NCBI GenBank assembly: GCA_017429165.1
Contig: JAFRPL010000029.1
Location: 56,398-120,397 of the forward strand
Length of the DNA stretch: 64,000 nt
Direction of reading: 5' to 3'
From: Clostridia bacterium
Lineage (GTDB): Bacteria > Bacillota > Clostridia > Oscillospirales > CAG-382
Shown: positions 35,401 to 42,271 of the stretch, piece by piece
Position numbering within the stretch: position 1 is the stretch's first letter
Layout: each line of letters opens with the position of its first letter
Notes under the pieces: model-generated
What the model was told of the DNA's origin: nothing
Database searches by the model: none
Seen by the model: the letters and a program-made list of their open reading frames with translations, nothing else
Program-made: the position numbers and the translations under genes

Positions 35401-35582
35401 AAATACGGGCAGCCGAGCGCTATGTTCTTTTTGTCTTCGGGGACAGAGCTTTCGTCGGGCTCGGAGATCCCGCTGTCTTCGGTTACGGAAGACAGTTCGG
35501 GTCCGTTGTTTCCGCCGCAAGAAGTCATAATGACACCTCCCAGGAATATTATCGCAAGCAATGCGCAAAGCGTTTTTTTCAT
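32409..35582 (-). CDS. Surface lipoprotein: discoidin domains, DUF4434 barrel, CBM9-like C-terminus
   Basis: A 1057-residue exported lipoprotein (signal ending IMTSCGG, Cys near residue 22). After a short acidic linker come F5/8 type C-like domains at about residues 50-190 and 195-370 (ARYVRIYTFHTTMF...). The central barrel starts near residue 515 with LVRGGFFQLSTAG and contains YVVVQYSTHYN and YYLSDEECDQW, matching DUF4434 glycosidase-like TIM barrels. The last 200 residues (FAYYADDEAFWVIINTHD... WTGEDDLVQVWM...) resemble a CBM9-type sugar-binding domain. The ATG with AGAGGTGG upstream gives the signal peptide; a longer frame does not. It is divergent from a GH127-like gene, a probable functional partner. 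Confidence 0.83.
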   Translation of the reverse strand: MKKTLCALLAIIFLGGVIMTSCGGNNGPELSSVTEDSGISEPDESSVPEDKKNIALGCPYFYEYGASVKGDKFVTALTDGDVAGFVTLSPSLDKNGKGYYIEANDWNGNVQKLAVDNTTAAISVDFGFMAQTERFEITLEDYTYEKCKVFYSTDGYNFSFYAGETGTYENGVLASELSVYAKAVMFVFKFSPEKELKISEIRVEGTREHSRELLSRGASYTWEGKERVQYPDDGTKLTDGVTAADADKDAVASRLSSERDERTGKAGTIINMDLGSVKHVSEVSFGAFNAVSIDPPTRVEVRVSADGEKWTDLGQSFLRTSVSERGGASYKYLVTRNHTVDARYVRIYTFHTTMFLTDEIYVYGCSSAVAEPDYGFIDRKNQLSNSNVASFNDASLNGEKSTLLTDLTYTEGVSTKAGENTLKIMVGEREPLCGAALTVKGKAEITDISVVCGANDAGDVKVYPCSEGGKTTYYIFFDTAKGTYITVRFNTPKAATLLEAAAYSGQPQLPLVRGGFFQLSTAGDNGFYSAGNDAYSWYLQLKAMKDLGMEYVVVQYSTHYNAKTTLINGKHITGAGYKYNSNYGVPDVCGAILDAADKLGMKVWLGTIHDSDFNSPIANKETYKKIVADSEYIIRDIAEMYSSHPSFGGYYLSDEECDQWLNMNGGVEAARTVYGGQSKLIRELVPEAQIMIAPAIWRSGRPETGADSLYKAIRAENKGEKPIVDIVAAQDCLGRLSTLWVDSGTYGSYDEYCAEWAKAVRRAGAEFWHDAEVFEVTGTPKRYSELVKSLGIEAKHSGSVIVFDIPHYFTQFPTAAYDNVKQYYMRLIMRDYAEYYSDFAALDRVGEDAVKPKVKTDDGKVIEDTSALADAKVYDKTFNEGVITLSSPPADTASAQLRPFRLGNNKAKPEFAYYADDEAFWVIINTHDATDDHKNGTWWTGEDDLVQVWMVTTGETASVATDNDHGVRFWIHRTAKGWEKGGTAGPAIMVDLFEYTYNDGVFVIKMPWKALGINKPTPQSGQAMGIVIQYIDGSDQSWATSQGSKGQAVDTAALYSY

Positions 35583-35603
35583 ACGTTTCCACCTCTTGTG
35601 AGT

Positions 35604-35632
35604 ATAATACCATATCCTCGCCCGGATTTCAA
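35604..35632 (-). promoter_or_regulatory. Sigma-A promoter of the DUF4434 lipoprotein
   Basis: TTGAAA and TATTAT on the minus strand, 17-bp spacer. Confidence 0.7.
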
Positions 35633-35662
35633 CGGTTTTTTGCGCGCAGCCGGCAGTTTGTA

Positions 35663-35690
35663 TTGCTTTTTTGCGCGATTCTGTTATAAT
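35663..35690 (+). promoter_or_regulatory. Sigma-A promoter of the GH127-like gene
   Basis: TTGCTT and TATAAT, 16-bp spacer. It is divergent from the promoter at 35604-35632. Confidence 0.7.
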
Positions 35691-35722
35691 GGAATAAAAC
35701 CGGGACAAAGGAAGTGTTTCAG

Positions 35723-37609
35723 ATGCGGAGTTCCGCGCCCGATCGCAGTATTTGCGATAATCCCTTCTGCTCAAAGAGAAAAGAAACCGATGTGTTTTCA
35801 GAAATGCCGTTTATGGCGGCTTCCGACGGAACGCCGTATCGCGCCGCGCGGTTCGCCGCCGAAGGGCAGCTCAAAAAGGACGTGCTCTGGCGCACGTTCG
35901 CAGAACAGTTTGCCGTTCGCCCGGACGGCGAACGCGGCGACTGGAAGGGCGAATTCTGGGGCAAGATGATGCGCGGCGGCTGTTTTGTTTACCGTATCAC
36001 GCGTGACGGTGAACTGTACGAGACGCTCAAAGAAGCCGTCCTGCTTCTGCTCGATACCGCCGACCCCGACGGAAGGATATCTTCATACCCGCGTGAAAAC
36101 GAATTTTTCGGCTGGGATATGTGGTGCCGCAAATACGTGCTCCTGGGGCTTGAATATTTTTACGATATCTGCCCCGAGGAAGGCCTGAAAAAACGCATCC
36201 TCGCCGCCATGTGCGCGCATCTCGATCATATAATTGCGCGTATAGGCGACGGAAACGGCAAAAAGAGCATACTCGAAACTTCTGCGTGGTGGGGGTGCGT
36301 GAACTCCTGTTCCATACTCGAACCCGTGGTGCGGCTGTATTCGCTTACGAACGAAAAGCGCTATTTCGATTTTGCCGCGTATATCGTTTCGACAGGCGGG
36401 TGTTCAAAATGGAATCTGCTTGAGCTCGCGCTCAAAAACGAGATCCCTCCGTATAAATATCCCGTGGTCAAGGCGTACGAGATGATGTCTTTCTTTGAAG
36501 GCGTCGCCGAATTCTACCGCGTTACGGGCGAAGAAAAATACAGGACCGCCGTAATAAACTTTGCCGACGCCGTACTCGATACCGATTACACGATAATCGG
36601 CGGCTGCGGCTGCACGCACGAGCTGTTCGACAATTCTTCTGTCGTCCAGACCGAAGAAAGGGTGGAGATAATGCAGGAGACCTGCGTGGCGGTGACGCTT
36701 TCCAAGCTGATGTTCTGCGTGTATCGGCTCACCGGCGACCCGAAATACGCCGACGCAATAGAGACCACCTATTACAACAGCATTCTGGGCAGCATAAATT
36801 TCGGCAAAAACGACAGGCTCGAATGCGACCCGGCGCTGGGCTGCGGCGATTATCATTATTCGGACGCTTTTGTAAAAGAGATAGGCGGGTTCATGTTCGA
36901 TTCGTATTCGCCGCTGCGGCGTTCTTCGCGCAACCGGAAAACGGGCGGCTACCAGCCTATGCGAGGCGGAAAAGCGTACGGCTGCTGCGCCTGCATAGGC
37001 GCCGCCGGCGCCGCGGTCCTGCCGCTTTCGGCGGTCATGATATCGAAAAACGGCGAAAGTGTCGCCGTATCGCAGTATATCGACGGCGAGTTCGCATACA
37101 CGCTGCCTTCGGGCGGAAAGCTGCGGCTTGACGTCAGGACGCGCTATCCCTATCAAAGTTGCGTTTCGCTGAATATCGGGCTTCCGGAAGGAAGCGGGGT
37201 AAAAGAGATCCTTCTGCGCGTTCCGTCTTACGGCGGCGCGGTGATAAGAGCCGGCGGCAGGGAATACGCCGCCGAAGCAGGCGGATTCTTCGCCGTCCCC
37301 GCGGAAGCCTGGACGGTAAACGCGGAGCTCGAATTCGATCTGAAAGCGAAGATAACGGTCCTGAACGGCAAAGCGGCGGTAAAGAAGGGATGTATCGTCA
37401 TGGCGGCGGATTGCCGCAACGCCGATATTTTCGCCGCGATATCGGGAGATATCGTTTCGGATAACCCCGCGGAGCCGCCTTTCCCGGCGCGTATGTCGCG
37501 CAGGATGAGATTCGGCAACGGCACGGAGATAACGCTCACGGATTACGCATCCGCCGGCGCCGACTGGAATGCCCCCGAACGCAGGATAAACGTCTGGTTC
37601 GATATGTGA
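35723..37609 (+). CDS. Glycoside hydrolase family 127-like protein (DUF1680)
   Basis: A 628-residue cytoplasmic enzyme. Start at ATG with AAAGGAAG at eight-base spacing. Residues about 30-440 form an (alpha/alpha)6 barrel. The zinc/nucleophile site of GH127 beta-L-arabinofuranosidases appears intact: the ETC motif gives Glu319 and Cys321, and the adjacent Cys421-Cys422 fits the nucleophile plus zinc ligand. The usual CCPPN motif here reads CCACIG, and the segment FDNSSVVQTEER carries the acid/base region. C-terminal beta-sandwich domains follow (ILLRVPSYGG...). Expected action is release of beta-L-arabinofuranose or a related sugar, but the altered motif makes the exact substrate doubtful. 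Confidence 0.85.
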   Translation: MRSSAPDRSICDNPFCSKRKETDVFSEMPFMAASDGTPYRAARFAAEGQLKKDVLWRTFAEQFAVRPDGERGDWKGEFWGKMMRGGCFVYRITRDGELYETLKEAVLLLLDTADPDGRISSYPRENEFFGWDMWCRKYVLLGLEYFYDICPEEGLKKRILAAMCAHLDHIIARIGDGNGKKSILETSAWWGCVNSCSILEPVVRLYSLTNEKRYFDFAAYIVSTGGCSKWNLLELALKNEIPPYKYPVVKAYEMMSFFEGVAEFYRVTGEEKYRTAVINFADAVLDTDYTIIGGCGCTHELFDNSSVVQTEERVEIMQETCVAVTLSKLMFCVYRLTGDPKYADAIETTYYNSILGSINFGKNDRLECDPALGCGDYHYSDAFVKEIGGFMFDSYSPLRRSSRNRKTGGYQPMRGGKAYGCCACIGAAGAAVLPLSAVMISKNGESVAVSQYIDGEFAYTLPSGGKLRLDVRTRYPYQSCVSLNIGLPEGSGVKEILLRVPSYGGAVIRAGGREYAAEAGGFFAVPAEAWTVNAELEFDLKAKITVLNGKAAVKKGCIVMAADCRNADIFAAISGDIVSDNPAEPPFPARMSRRMRFGNGTEITLTDYASAGADWNAPERRINVWFDM

Positions 37610-37628
37610 GAGAACTTACAAAAAAGGA

Positions 37629-37654
37629 AAAGCACGCGCAAAAGCGCGTGCTTT
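37629..37654. terminator. Terminator between convergent GH127- and GH172-like genes
   Basis: An 11-bp stem (AAAGCACGCGC, loop AAAA). The T run follows only on the minus strand, so it mainly serves the GH172-like gene. Confidence 0.75.
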
Positions 37655-37658
37655 CGGA

Positions 37659-38759
37659 TTATATTTCCATATCTTCGCGCGGCGGAAGCTGCGGGAACGG
37701 CGAAGTCGGCAGAGTCTGGTACCAGAACGCGGTGGAAGCGACGTCGTCGTAAAGGCATTTGAATTTGCCGTAAGTCGTCCAGCCCAGCGCCTGGATATCG
37801 ACCTTGACGCGTTCTTCAAAATACACGGGGTCGGGAATATGCCAGCGGTACATCCCGAACCGGGTCTGCGACTGATATACGCCGTCCGGCCGTATGACCT
37901 GCGGCAGGCCCGCGTAAGGCGTGCAGTATTCCTGGTATTCGTGCGTTTCGGTGCTTTCAAAGTTGTACGAACCGCAGAAATAGTCTTCGGTGCCGGTGCC
38001 GCATATCGTCGGGTGGTCGGTATCGCCGTCTATATAGAACTTGACCTCGCCTTTGCCCCACCAGCCCACGGAATTGCTTCCCCAGCAGATATAGGTCCCG
38101 ACGTACTGACCTTTGCCGCGCACGCCGTCCAGTATGACGTGCGGCGTTTTAGGCAGCGTGGGGTTGCTGCGCCTGAACTGCGCGTGGAAATAACAGATAT
38201 CACCTGGCAGCTCCTGCAGCGTGTAATCGACCTGGTAATACAGCGTGGCGCCGTCGGGACTGCGGTTTTCGAGCGTTATGCGGCAGCGCGAAAGAAAAGG
38301 CATCTGCCAGTAGCAGTTCATGGCGTTGCCCGGGTTCACGCACACCACGGCCGAAGTCACCTGCACGGGCTTTCCCCAGCCGCAGGCGAAAAAGTCGCCC
38401 AGCGGGCATTCCACGGACGGGATATCCTGACCGTCCCAATATACGCGCAGGATCAGATCGCGCCACGGGTGCACGCCGCGCATCCACGGGAGCCGGTACG
38501 AGCCGCCGTCCGAAAGGCAGGTCATCCATATGTGGCGTATAACGCCGGGACCCGCTATGTTTGCGACGGTAAAGGTTTCTCCGGCGTTTATATGTACGCT
38601 CGGTCGCGTTTTCCATCCGTCGCCGAGATCAGCCGAAGCCGAGCCCGGCAGCGCGGGCGAACGCGCTCCTCCGCCGACCGAACCGTCGGGGTTTTCGGCG
38701 CTTACGGCGCGGCTTTTTATCTGCGGATGTTCCCAAAGTTTATTAAAAAGAAGATCCAC
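37659..38759 (-). CDS. DUF2961 / glycoside hydrolase family 172 protein
   Basis: A 366-residue protein with GTG start (GGAG ten bases upstream). It shows the DUF2961 jelly-roll signatures: GPGVIRHIWMTCLSDG near residue 70, LRVYWDGQDIPSVECPLGDFF near residue 102, YYQVDYTLQELP near residue 173, and GTGTEDYFCGSYNF near residue 255, which carries the proposed catalytic carboxylate. The family (GH172) includes difructose-anhydride enzymes and exo-D-arabinofuranosidases. There is no signal peptide, so it acts on imported sugars. It lies 27 bases downstream of an aldo/keto reductase, likely in one operon. Confidence 0.9.
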   Translation of the reverse strand: MDLLFNKLWEHPQIKSRAVSAENPDGSVGGGARSPALPGSASADLGDGWKTRPSVHINAGETFTVANIAGPGVIRHIWMTCLSDGGSYRLPWMRGVHPWRDLILRVYWDGQDIPSVECPLGDFFACGWGKPVQVTSAVVCVNPGNAMNCYWQMPFLSRCRITLENRSPDGATLYYQVDYTLQELPGDICYFHAQFRRSNPTLPKTPHVILDGVRGKGQYVGTYICWGSNSVGWWGKGEVKFYIDGDTDHPTICGTGTEDYFCGSYNFESTETHEYQEYCTPYAGLPQVIRPDGVYQSQTRFGMYRWHIPDPVYFEERVKVDIQALGWTTYGKFKCLYDDVASTAFWYQTLPTSPFPQLPPREDMEI

Positions 38760-38786
38760 GGCAAAAACGCTCCTTTCCGTTTTGGA

Positions 38787-39590
38787 TCACATTGATCTCA
38801 GCGTTACCATATCTTCGGGTGATATTTCAAATTCCACCCTTGTGTTTTCGAGTATGCGTTCGGGGTTTACCGATTTCGGTATGGAGATCATACCGAGCTG
38901 CAGCGTGTAGCGAATGCAAAGCTGCGCCACGGTCACGCCGTATTTACGCGCCGTTTCCTTTAGCCGTTCGTTTTTGAAAACCTCGCCGTGACCAAGCGGG
39001 GAATACGCCTCCGGCACGATCTGTTCGGCAAAGCATTTTTCAATAAGCCCCGTATCCGTGTATCCGGCGAAGCACGCGAACTGGTTTACCATGGGGCGCA
39101 CTTTTGCCGCAGCGAGAATGTTGTCGGTATCCCATTCGTTGAAATTGGAAATACCTATCGCGCGGACAAGCCCGGAATCATACGCTTCTTCAAGCGCTTT
39201 CCACACCGCGCGGTTTTCTTCGGGGTAGCGGTACTCGCCGCCGTATTCCGCCCACGGCTGCGGGCAGTGGATGAGCATAAGGTCGATCCACCCGAGCTTG
39301 AGCGCGTCGAGCGACTCTTTTATAGAGCTCACCGCGCGGTCGTAGGATTTGTATTCCGCCATCACCTTTGAGGTGACGAAGATATCTTCGCGCTTGACGC
39401 CCGAAGTCAGCACGCCTTCGCCGACTGCGTGCTCGTTTTCGTACGCCTGAGCGGTGTCTATGTGGCGGTAGCCGCAGCTTATGGCGGCGCGCACGGCGGC
39501 CGCCGCGTCTTTTTCGTCTATAAGATACGTTCCGAACCCCAGCCGGGGGATAAAAACGCCGTTGGAAAGCTTTGAAAGTTCGTTGAACAT
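38787..39590 (-). CDS. Aldo/keto reductase
   Basis: A 267-residue NADP-dependent TIM-barrel reductase. The catalytic tetrad is visible: Asp and Tyr in YRHIDTAQAYENEHAVG near residue 40, Lys in IFVTSKVMAEY near residue 70, and His in MLIHCPQPWAEYGGEY near residue 105. The cofactor segment SIPKSVNPERILEN is near residue 235. AGGAGG lies eight bases before the ATG. It probably reduces a sugar or aldehyde arising from the neighbouring glycosidases. The C-terminal loop is short, as in bacterial 2,5-diketogluconate-reductase types. Confidence 0.93.
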   Translation of the reverse strand: MFNELSKLSNGVFIPRLGFGTYLIDEKDAAAAVRAAISCGYRHIDTAQAYENEHAVGEGVLTSGVKREDIFVTSKVMAEYKSYDRAVSSIKESLDALKLGWIDLMLIHCPQPWAEYGGEYRYPEENRAVWKALEEAYDSGLVRAIGISNFNEWDTDNILAAAKVRPMVNQFACFAGYTDTGLIEKCFAEQIVPEAYSPLGHGEVFKNERLKETARKYGVTVAQLCIRYTLQLGMISIPKSVNPERILENTRVEFEISPEDMVTLRSM

Positions 39591-39670
39591 GGTGATATCC
39601 TCCTTTTTGCGCGTATACGGGGTCAAACTCCGACCGTTCCGTATCCGATCATTCTTATCTTCTTGAATTG

Positions 39671-39699
39671 AGTATATCATATTGTTCGCAGTTTTTCAA
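39671..39699 (-). promoter_or_regulatory. Sigma-A promoter of the aldo/keto reductase operon
   Basis: TTGAAA and TATACT on the minus strand, 17-bp spacer, with a leader of about 75 bases. Confidence 0.7.
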
Positions 39700-39768
39700 G
39701 TTATTTTGCCGTCTTTCACGGCGGTCGTATAAGGATATATCTCAACAGTTCTTCAGCCCCAACGATCC

Positions 39769-39812
39769 ATACATATGCGAAGCATGTATCACCCGTTCCG
39801 AAAAAGGAACGG
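39769..39812. repeat. Two small hairpins resembling a fragment of the hairpin arrays
   Basis: ATACATATGC-GAA-GCATGTAT is followed by the linker CAC and then CCGTTCC-GAAAAA-GGAACGG. The linker and the following GATATCA resemble the spacers of the two larger arrays. Confidence 0.5.
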
Positions 39813-39818
39813 ATATCA

Positions 39819-39862
39819 TTGAAAGAAACCTGATTTGGTAGACAAATCAGGTTTCTTTCCTG
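39819..39862. repeat. Hairpin copy A, near-identical to the tRNA-Gln terminator
   Basis: A perfect 17-bp stem (GAAAGAAACCTGATTTG and its complement) with loop GTAGA. It matches the copy at 41023-41066 throughout, including the flanking TT and CTG, and differs only in the five-base loop. Confidence 0.85.
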
Positions 39863-39925
39863 TATAAGAACTACTAAAAGTGCACCAAACCATAGAAAGA
39901 GCACCAAAAAGTACACCGAGAATAA

Positions 39926-40471
39926 TTACACTGCTCGAATGATTTCCCCACAATCTATGTGATAATGAACACGTTTGTTTGTATATGCTTCTCCGTTTTC
40001 AAGGCAAAGAATAACGTCTATCACTCCGCCGTGCGTTACAAGCAACGTGTTTCCGGATAACGCGCCAGCCTCACGCAATAAAGAATACCAAGCGTTTTTT
40101 ATCCTTGTAAAAAACATTACCGGGCTTTCTCCGTTTGGATATCGTTGATTCCATTCAAGTGAACTGTAAAACAAACCGGGATAATCCGACTGAAATTTCT
40201 CTTTTGAAATGCCTGCCAGATCGCCGTTGTTCGTTTCTCTGAAATCTTTGATAAATGTAACGTGCAAGCCGAGTTTTTCGGCGATTATTACTGCGCTCTC
40301 TTTTGCTCGCGGCAGATCACTTGAAAAAATATATTGAATATTATAGTCACCGGACGAGAGCTTTTCGCTTGCCCGCCGGATTTGTTCGATACCGACAAAC
40401 GATAATCCTGCATCGCTCCAACCGCCTAAACGCATATCGTCATCGGCTCCGTGCCGAAGCAAATAGATCAT
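39926..40471 (-). CDS. Histidine phosphatase family protein (island copy)
   Basis: A 181-residue phosphatase of the phosphoglycerate mutase superfamily. Catalytic RHG is in IYLLRHGADDD near residue 6, a second Arg in FSSDLPRAKESA near residue 55, the catalytic Glu in LEWNQRYPNGE, and His in LLVTHGGVIDV near residue 149. The substrate is unknown. Codons are clearly AT-richer than in neighbouring genes. It overlaps the four-helix-bundle gene by four bases (ATGA), so the two are a unit. Both lie between two copies of the same hairpin, which suggests recent acquisition. Confidence 0.87.
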   Translation of the reverse strand: MIYLLRHGADDDMRLGGWSDAGLSFVGIEQIRRASEKLSSGDYNIQYIFSSDLPRAKESAVIIAEKLGLHVTFIKDFRETNNGDLAGISKEKFQSDYPGLFYSSLEWNQRYPNGESPVMFFTRIKNAWYSLLREAGALSGNTLLVTHGGVIDVILCLENGEAYTNKRVHYHIDCGEIIRAV

Positions 40472-40830
40472 TGTTCTTTATCCGAATTCTGCTTTGTGGT
40501 GTTTATGGATGCGATCAGCATTACCCTTATGCTCGCACAGGCGGAATCGAGCTTTTTATACGCTTGCTCTCCAATGTAGTCAGTTTTATAAAGCAGTTCA
40601 AGCCAATATCCGGTTTCATTCGCTTCTTTCAATGCAATTTGCAGTTTTGCAATGAAATCTGACTTGCCATGCGCATACTGCGCTTCGCGTATATTCGCAC
40701 CTATGGACGTTCCGGAACGACCTATTTGGTTTGAGATTATGGTTTCGTGTTTTGATTTCAAATCTTTGACAAGGTTTATTATATCGACGGCAAAATCAAT
40801 AGATTGATCGCGGAGTTTTGACTCTTGCAT
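40468..40830 (-). CDS. Four-helix bundle protein (S23 / IVP family)
   Basis: A 120-residue helical protein. It starts near DQSIDFAVDIINLVKDLK and has the family blocks NQIGRSGTSIGANIREAQYA near residue 36 and DFIAKLQIALKEANETGYWLELL near residue 58. The family is encoded in rRNA intervening sequences and is related to Avd of diversity-generating retroelements. It is thought to bind nucleic acid or act as an assembly partner. No reverse transcriptase or rRNA gene is adjacent. GAAAGGAAACG precedes the ATG. It is AT-richer than the flanks and coupled to the downstream phosphatase. Confidence 0.88.
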   Translation of the reverse strand: MQESKLRDQSIDFAVDIINLVKDLKSKHETIISNQIGRSGTSIGANIREAQYAHGKSDFIAKLQIALKEANETGYWLELLYKTDYIGEQAYKKLDSACASIRVMLIASINTTKQNSDKEQ

Positions 40831-40845
40831 AATCGTTTCCTTTCA

Positions 40846-41022
40846 GTGAAGTTTGCGCCGCGGCGCAAGTGAAGCTGTTCGCTGCGCTCACAGTGAAGTT
40901 TTGTGGCTTTGCCGCAAAGTGAAGTTAAGTGTTCCGCTATCGTGCCGCAAGGCACACTTCTCGCGCGAAGCGCGCTTCACGTGCGAAGCACACTTCACGT
41001 TCCGCATTTGCGGAACACTTAG
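40846..41022. repeat. Hairpin array with GTGAAGT / ACTTCAC spacers (array 2)
   Basis: It has the same architecture as the array at 25007-25195 but a one-base-different spacer heptamer. The left half: GTGAAGT + TTGCGCCG-CGGCGCAA, GTGAAGC + an imperfect hairpin, GTGAAGT + TTTGTGGC-TTT-GCCGCAAA, GTGAAGT. The right half uses the complement: ACTTC, TTCAC, ACTTCAC around GCGC-GAA-GCGC, GTGC-GAA-GCAC and GTTCCGCA-TT-TGCGGAAC. TAAGTGTTCCG at 40926 pairs with CGGAACACTTA near 41011 and closes the right half. Confidence 0.8.
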
Positions 41023-41066
41023 TTGAAAGAAACCTGATTTGTCTGCCAAATCAGGTTTCTTTCCTG
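41023..41066 (-). terminator. tRNA-Gln terminator (hairpin copy B)
   Basis: A 17-bp perfect stem with loop TCTGC directly after the tRNA CCA end on the minus strand. It is the second copy of the hairpin at 39819-39862. Confidence 0.85.
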
Positions 41067-41139
41067 GCAGGGATAGCTGGGCTCGAACCAGCGATGCAGG
41101 AGTCAAAGTCCTGTGCCTTAACCACTTGGCTACATCCCT
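41065..41139 (-). tRNA. tRNA-Gln (anticodon TTG)
   Basis: A 75-base cloverleaf on the minus strand. The acceptor AGGGATG pairs with TATCCCT, the anticodon loop is CTTTGAC (anticodon TTG), the T arm is GCTGG-TTCGAGC-CCAGC, and CCA is encoded. Confidence 0.95.
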
Positions 41140-41159
41140 GTATGATTTCAGTTCAAATT

Positions 41160-41188
41160 ATTATACTCCGCGCGCGTCTCTTTGTCAA
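41160..41188 (-). promoter_or_regulatory. Sigma-A promoter of tRNA-Gln
   Basis: Consensus TTGACA and TATAAT on the minus strand, 17-bp spacer. Confidence 0.88.
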
Positions 41189-41222
41189 GCACAAATATGG
41201 GCGATGGAAAAAAGCAAAACAC

Positions 41223-41257
41223 AAGGGCTTTTGCGCATATGTGCAAAAGCCCTTTTT
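41223..41257 (-). terminator. Terminator of the YegP gene
   Basis: A 12-bp stem (AAGGGCTTTTGC) around GCATATGT, with a T-rich tail on the minus strand. Confidence 0.8.
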
Positions 41258-41279
41258 GCGGATGTGTGTCTTAAAGGGA

Positions 41280-41657
41280 TCAGTCGTCGAGCTGTTCTTC
41301 GATCTTGCCTTCGGCGGCGTTCTTTCTGACGCTTTCCACACCGTTGAGGCAGCTGGCCTTTGCGGCGTAACCTTCGGAAACGGCTATGACCTGACCGTTG
41401 GTAGCCTTGAGGCGGAAACGGAATTCACCGGCTTTGTCGGTATACATTTCGAACTTGGGATGTTTTGCCTTTTCAAAACCTTCTGCGGTCTGATCTTCGA
41501 AATTGGCTTTGGGGGCGTTGTTTATAACGCTCTTGACGCCGTTGAGGCATGCGCCTTTGGTGTTATAAACTTCAGAAGTAGCGATGATCTCGCCGTTGCC
41601 TGCGTTGAGGTTGAATTTGAAACCGGTCTTTGTCTTTTTGACTACGAATTTTCCCAT
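41280..41657 (-). CDS. YegP family protein (two DUF1508 repeats)
   Basis: A 125-residue protein made of two DUF1508 repeats: GKFVVKKTKTGFKFNLNAGNG... and PKFEMYTDKAGEFRFRLKATNG.... Each ends in a short helix with CLNGVKSV or CLNGVESV. The family forms compact beta-sheets; the function is not established, though it is often abundant. The start was chosen at the ATG after AAGGATCG; the longer frame lacks a ribosome site. Confidence 0.9.
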   Translation of the reverse strand: MGKFVVKKTKTGFKFNLNAGNGEIIATSEVYNTKGACLNGVKSVINNAPKANFEDQTAEGFEKAKHPKFEMYTDKAGEFRFRLKATNGQVIAVSEGYAAKASCLNGVESVRKNAAEGKIEEQLDD

Positions 41658-41850
41658 TTTTAACGATCCTTTCTTGATTATGTTTTTATAATGCAGGCGT
41701 CCGCACACGCCGAAAAACGCAGCTCGCCTGAACTTACAAATGCATTATAGCATAAAGCGCGCGTGTTGTCAAGCAAATTCGCCAAAAAGCGCACATTTTG
41801 ATTACGAAGGTTTTTACCGCCGATCATCCTGTGTTTTCAAGGGTTTCGGG

Positions 41851-42267
41851 TCAATTATCGCTGTTTTCCGGTTGGGACGCGTGTATAACGCCGTCGGAGC
41901 CGATGATCCGGATCCGTCCTTCGCAGTCTTCGGGCAGGGTTATACGCAGCTTTGCGCCGTTGCCGAACGCAAAAGAAAACAGACTCCTGTACCACGGCAG
42001 ATCCGGGCGGCACAGTACGGTGAGCTGTCTGCCCTGCAGACCCGCCTCGTAAACGCCGTCGAACGTGTGCTCGAATTCTATCTTTATTTCGCCGCCGCCG
42101 TAGTTCAGTTCGTAAGCGGCGTCGCAGAATATCACTTCGACTTCCGAAACGGCAAAAGTTTTTGTCTCGGCCGCGGGATCGGGGCCCTTGAGCACCGCCA
42201 TCCCCACGAGCGCGCAGATCACGCCAAGCGCGGCGCAGATCAGACCAATGCGTTTTATCTTGCTCAT
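41851..42267 (-). CDS. Membrane-anchored DUF4097-like protein
   Basis: A 138-residue protein with one N-terminal membrane helix (IGLICAALGVICALVGMAVL). The extracytoplasmic part is strand-rich (EVEVIFCDAAYELNYGGGEIKIEFEH, KLRITLPEDCEGRIRIIGSDG), resembling the DUF4097 putative adhesin repeats often paired with anti-sigma-like membrane proteins. Assignment is tentative. It starts four bases after the upstream zinc-finger membrane gene ends. Confidence 0.6.
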   Translation of the reverse strand: MSKIKRIGLICAALGVICALVGMAVLKGPDPAAETKTFAVSEVEVIFCDAAYELNYGGGEIKIEFEHTFDGVYEAGLQGRQLTVLCRPDLPWYRSLFSFAFGNGAKLRITLPEDCEGRIRIIGSDGVIHASQPENSDN

Positions 42268-42271
42268 ACGC

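Noticed and set aside
34530..35969. Plus-strand frame of 479 codons across the DUF4434 lipoprotein start
   Set aside because: Crosses the divergent promoter region and two real genes; composition is that of a shadow.
40468..40830. Diversity-generating retroelement accessory protein
   Set aside because: No reverse transcriptase, template repeat or variable repeat nearby; the protein fits the wider S23 four-helix family.
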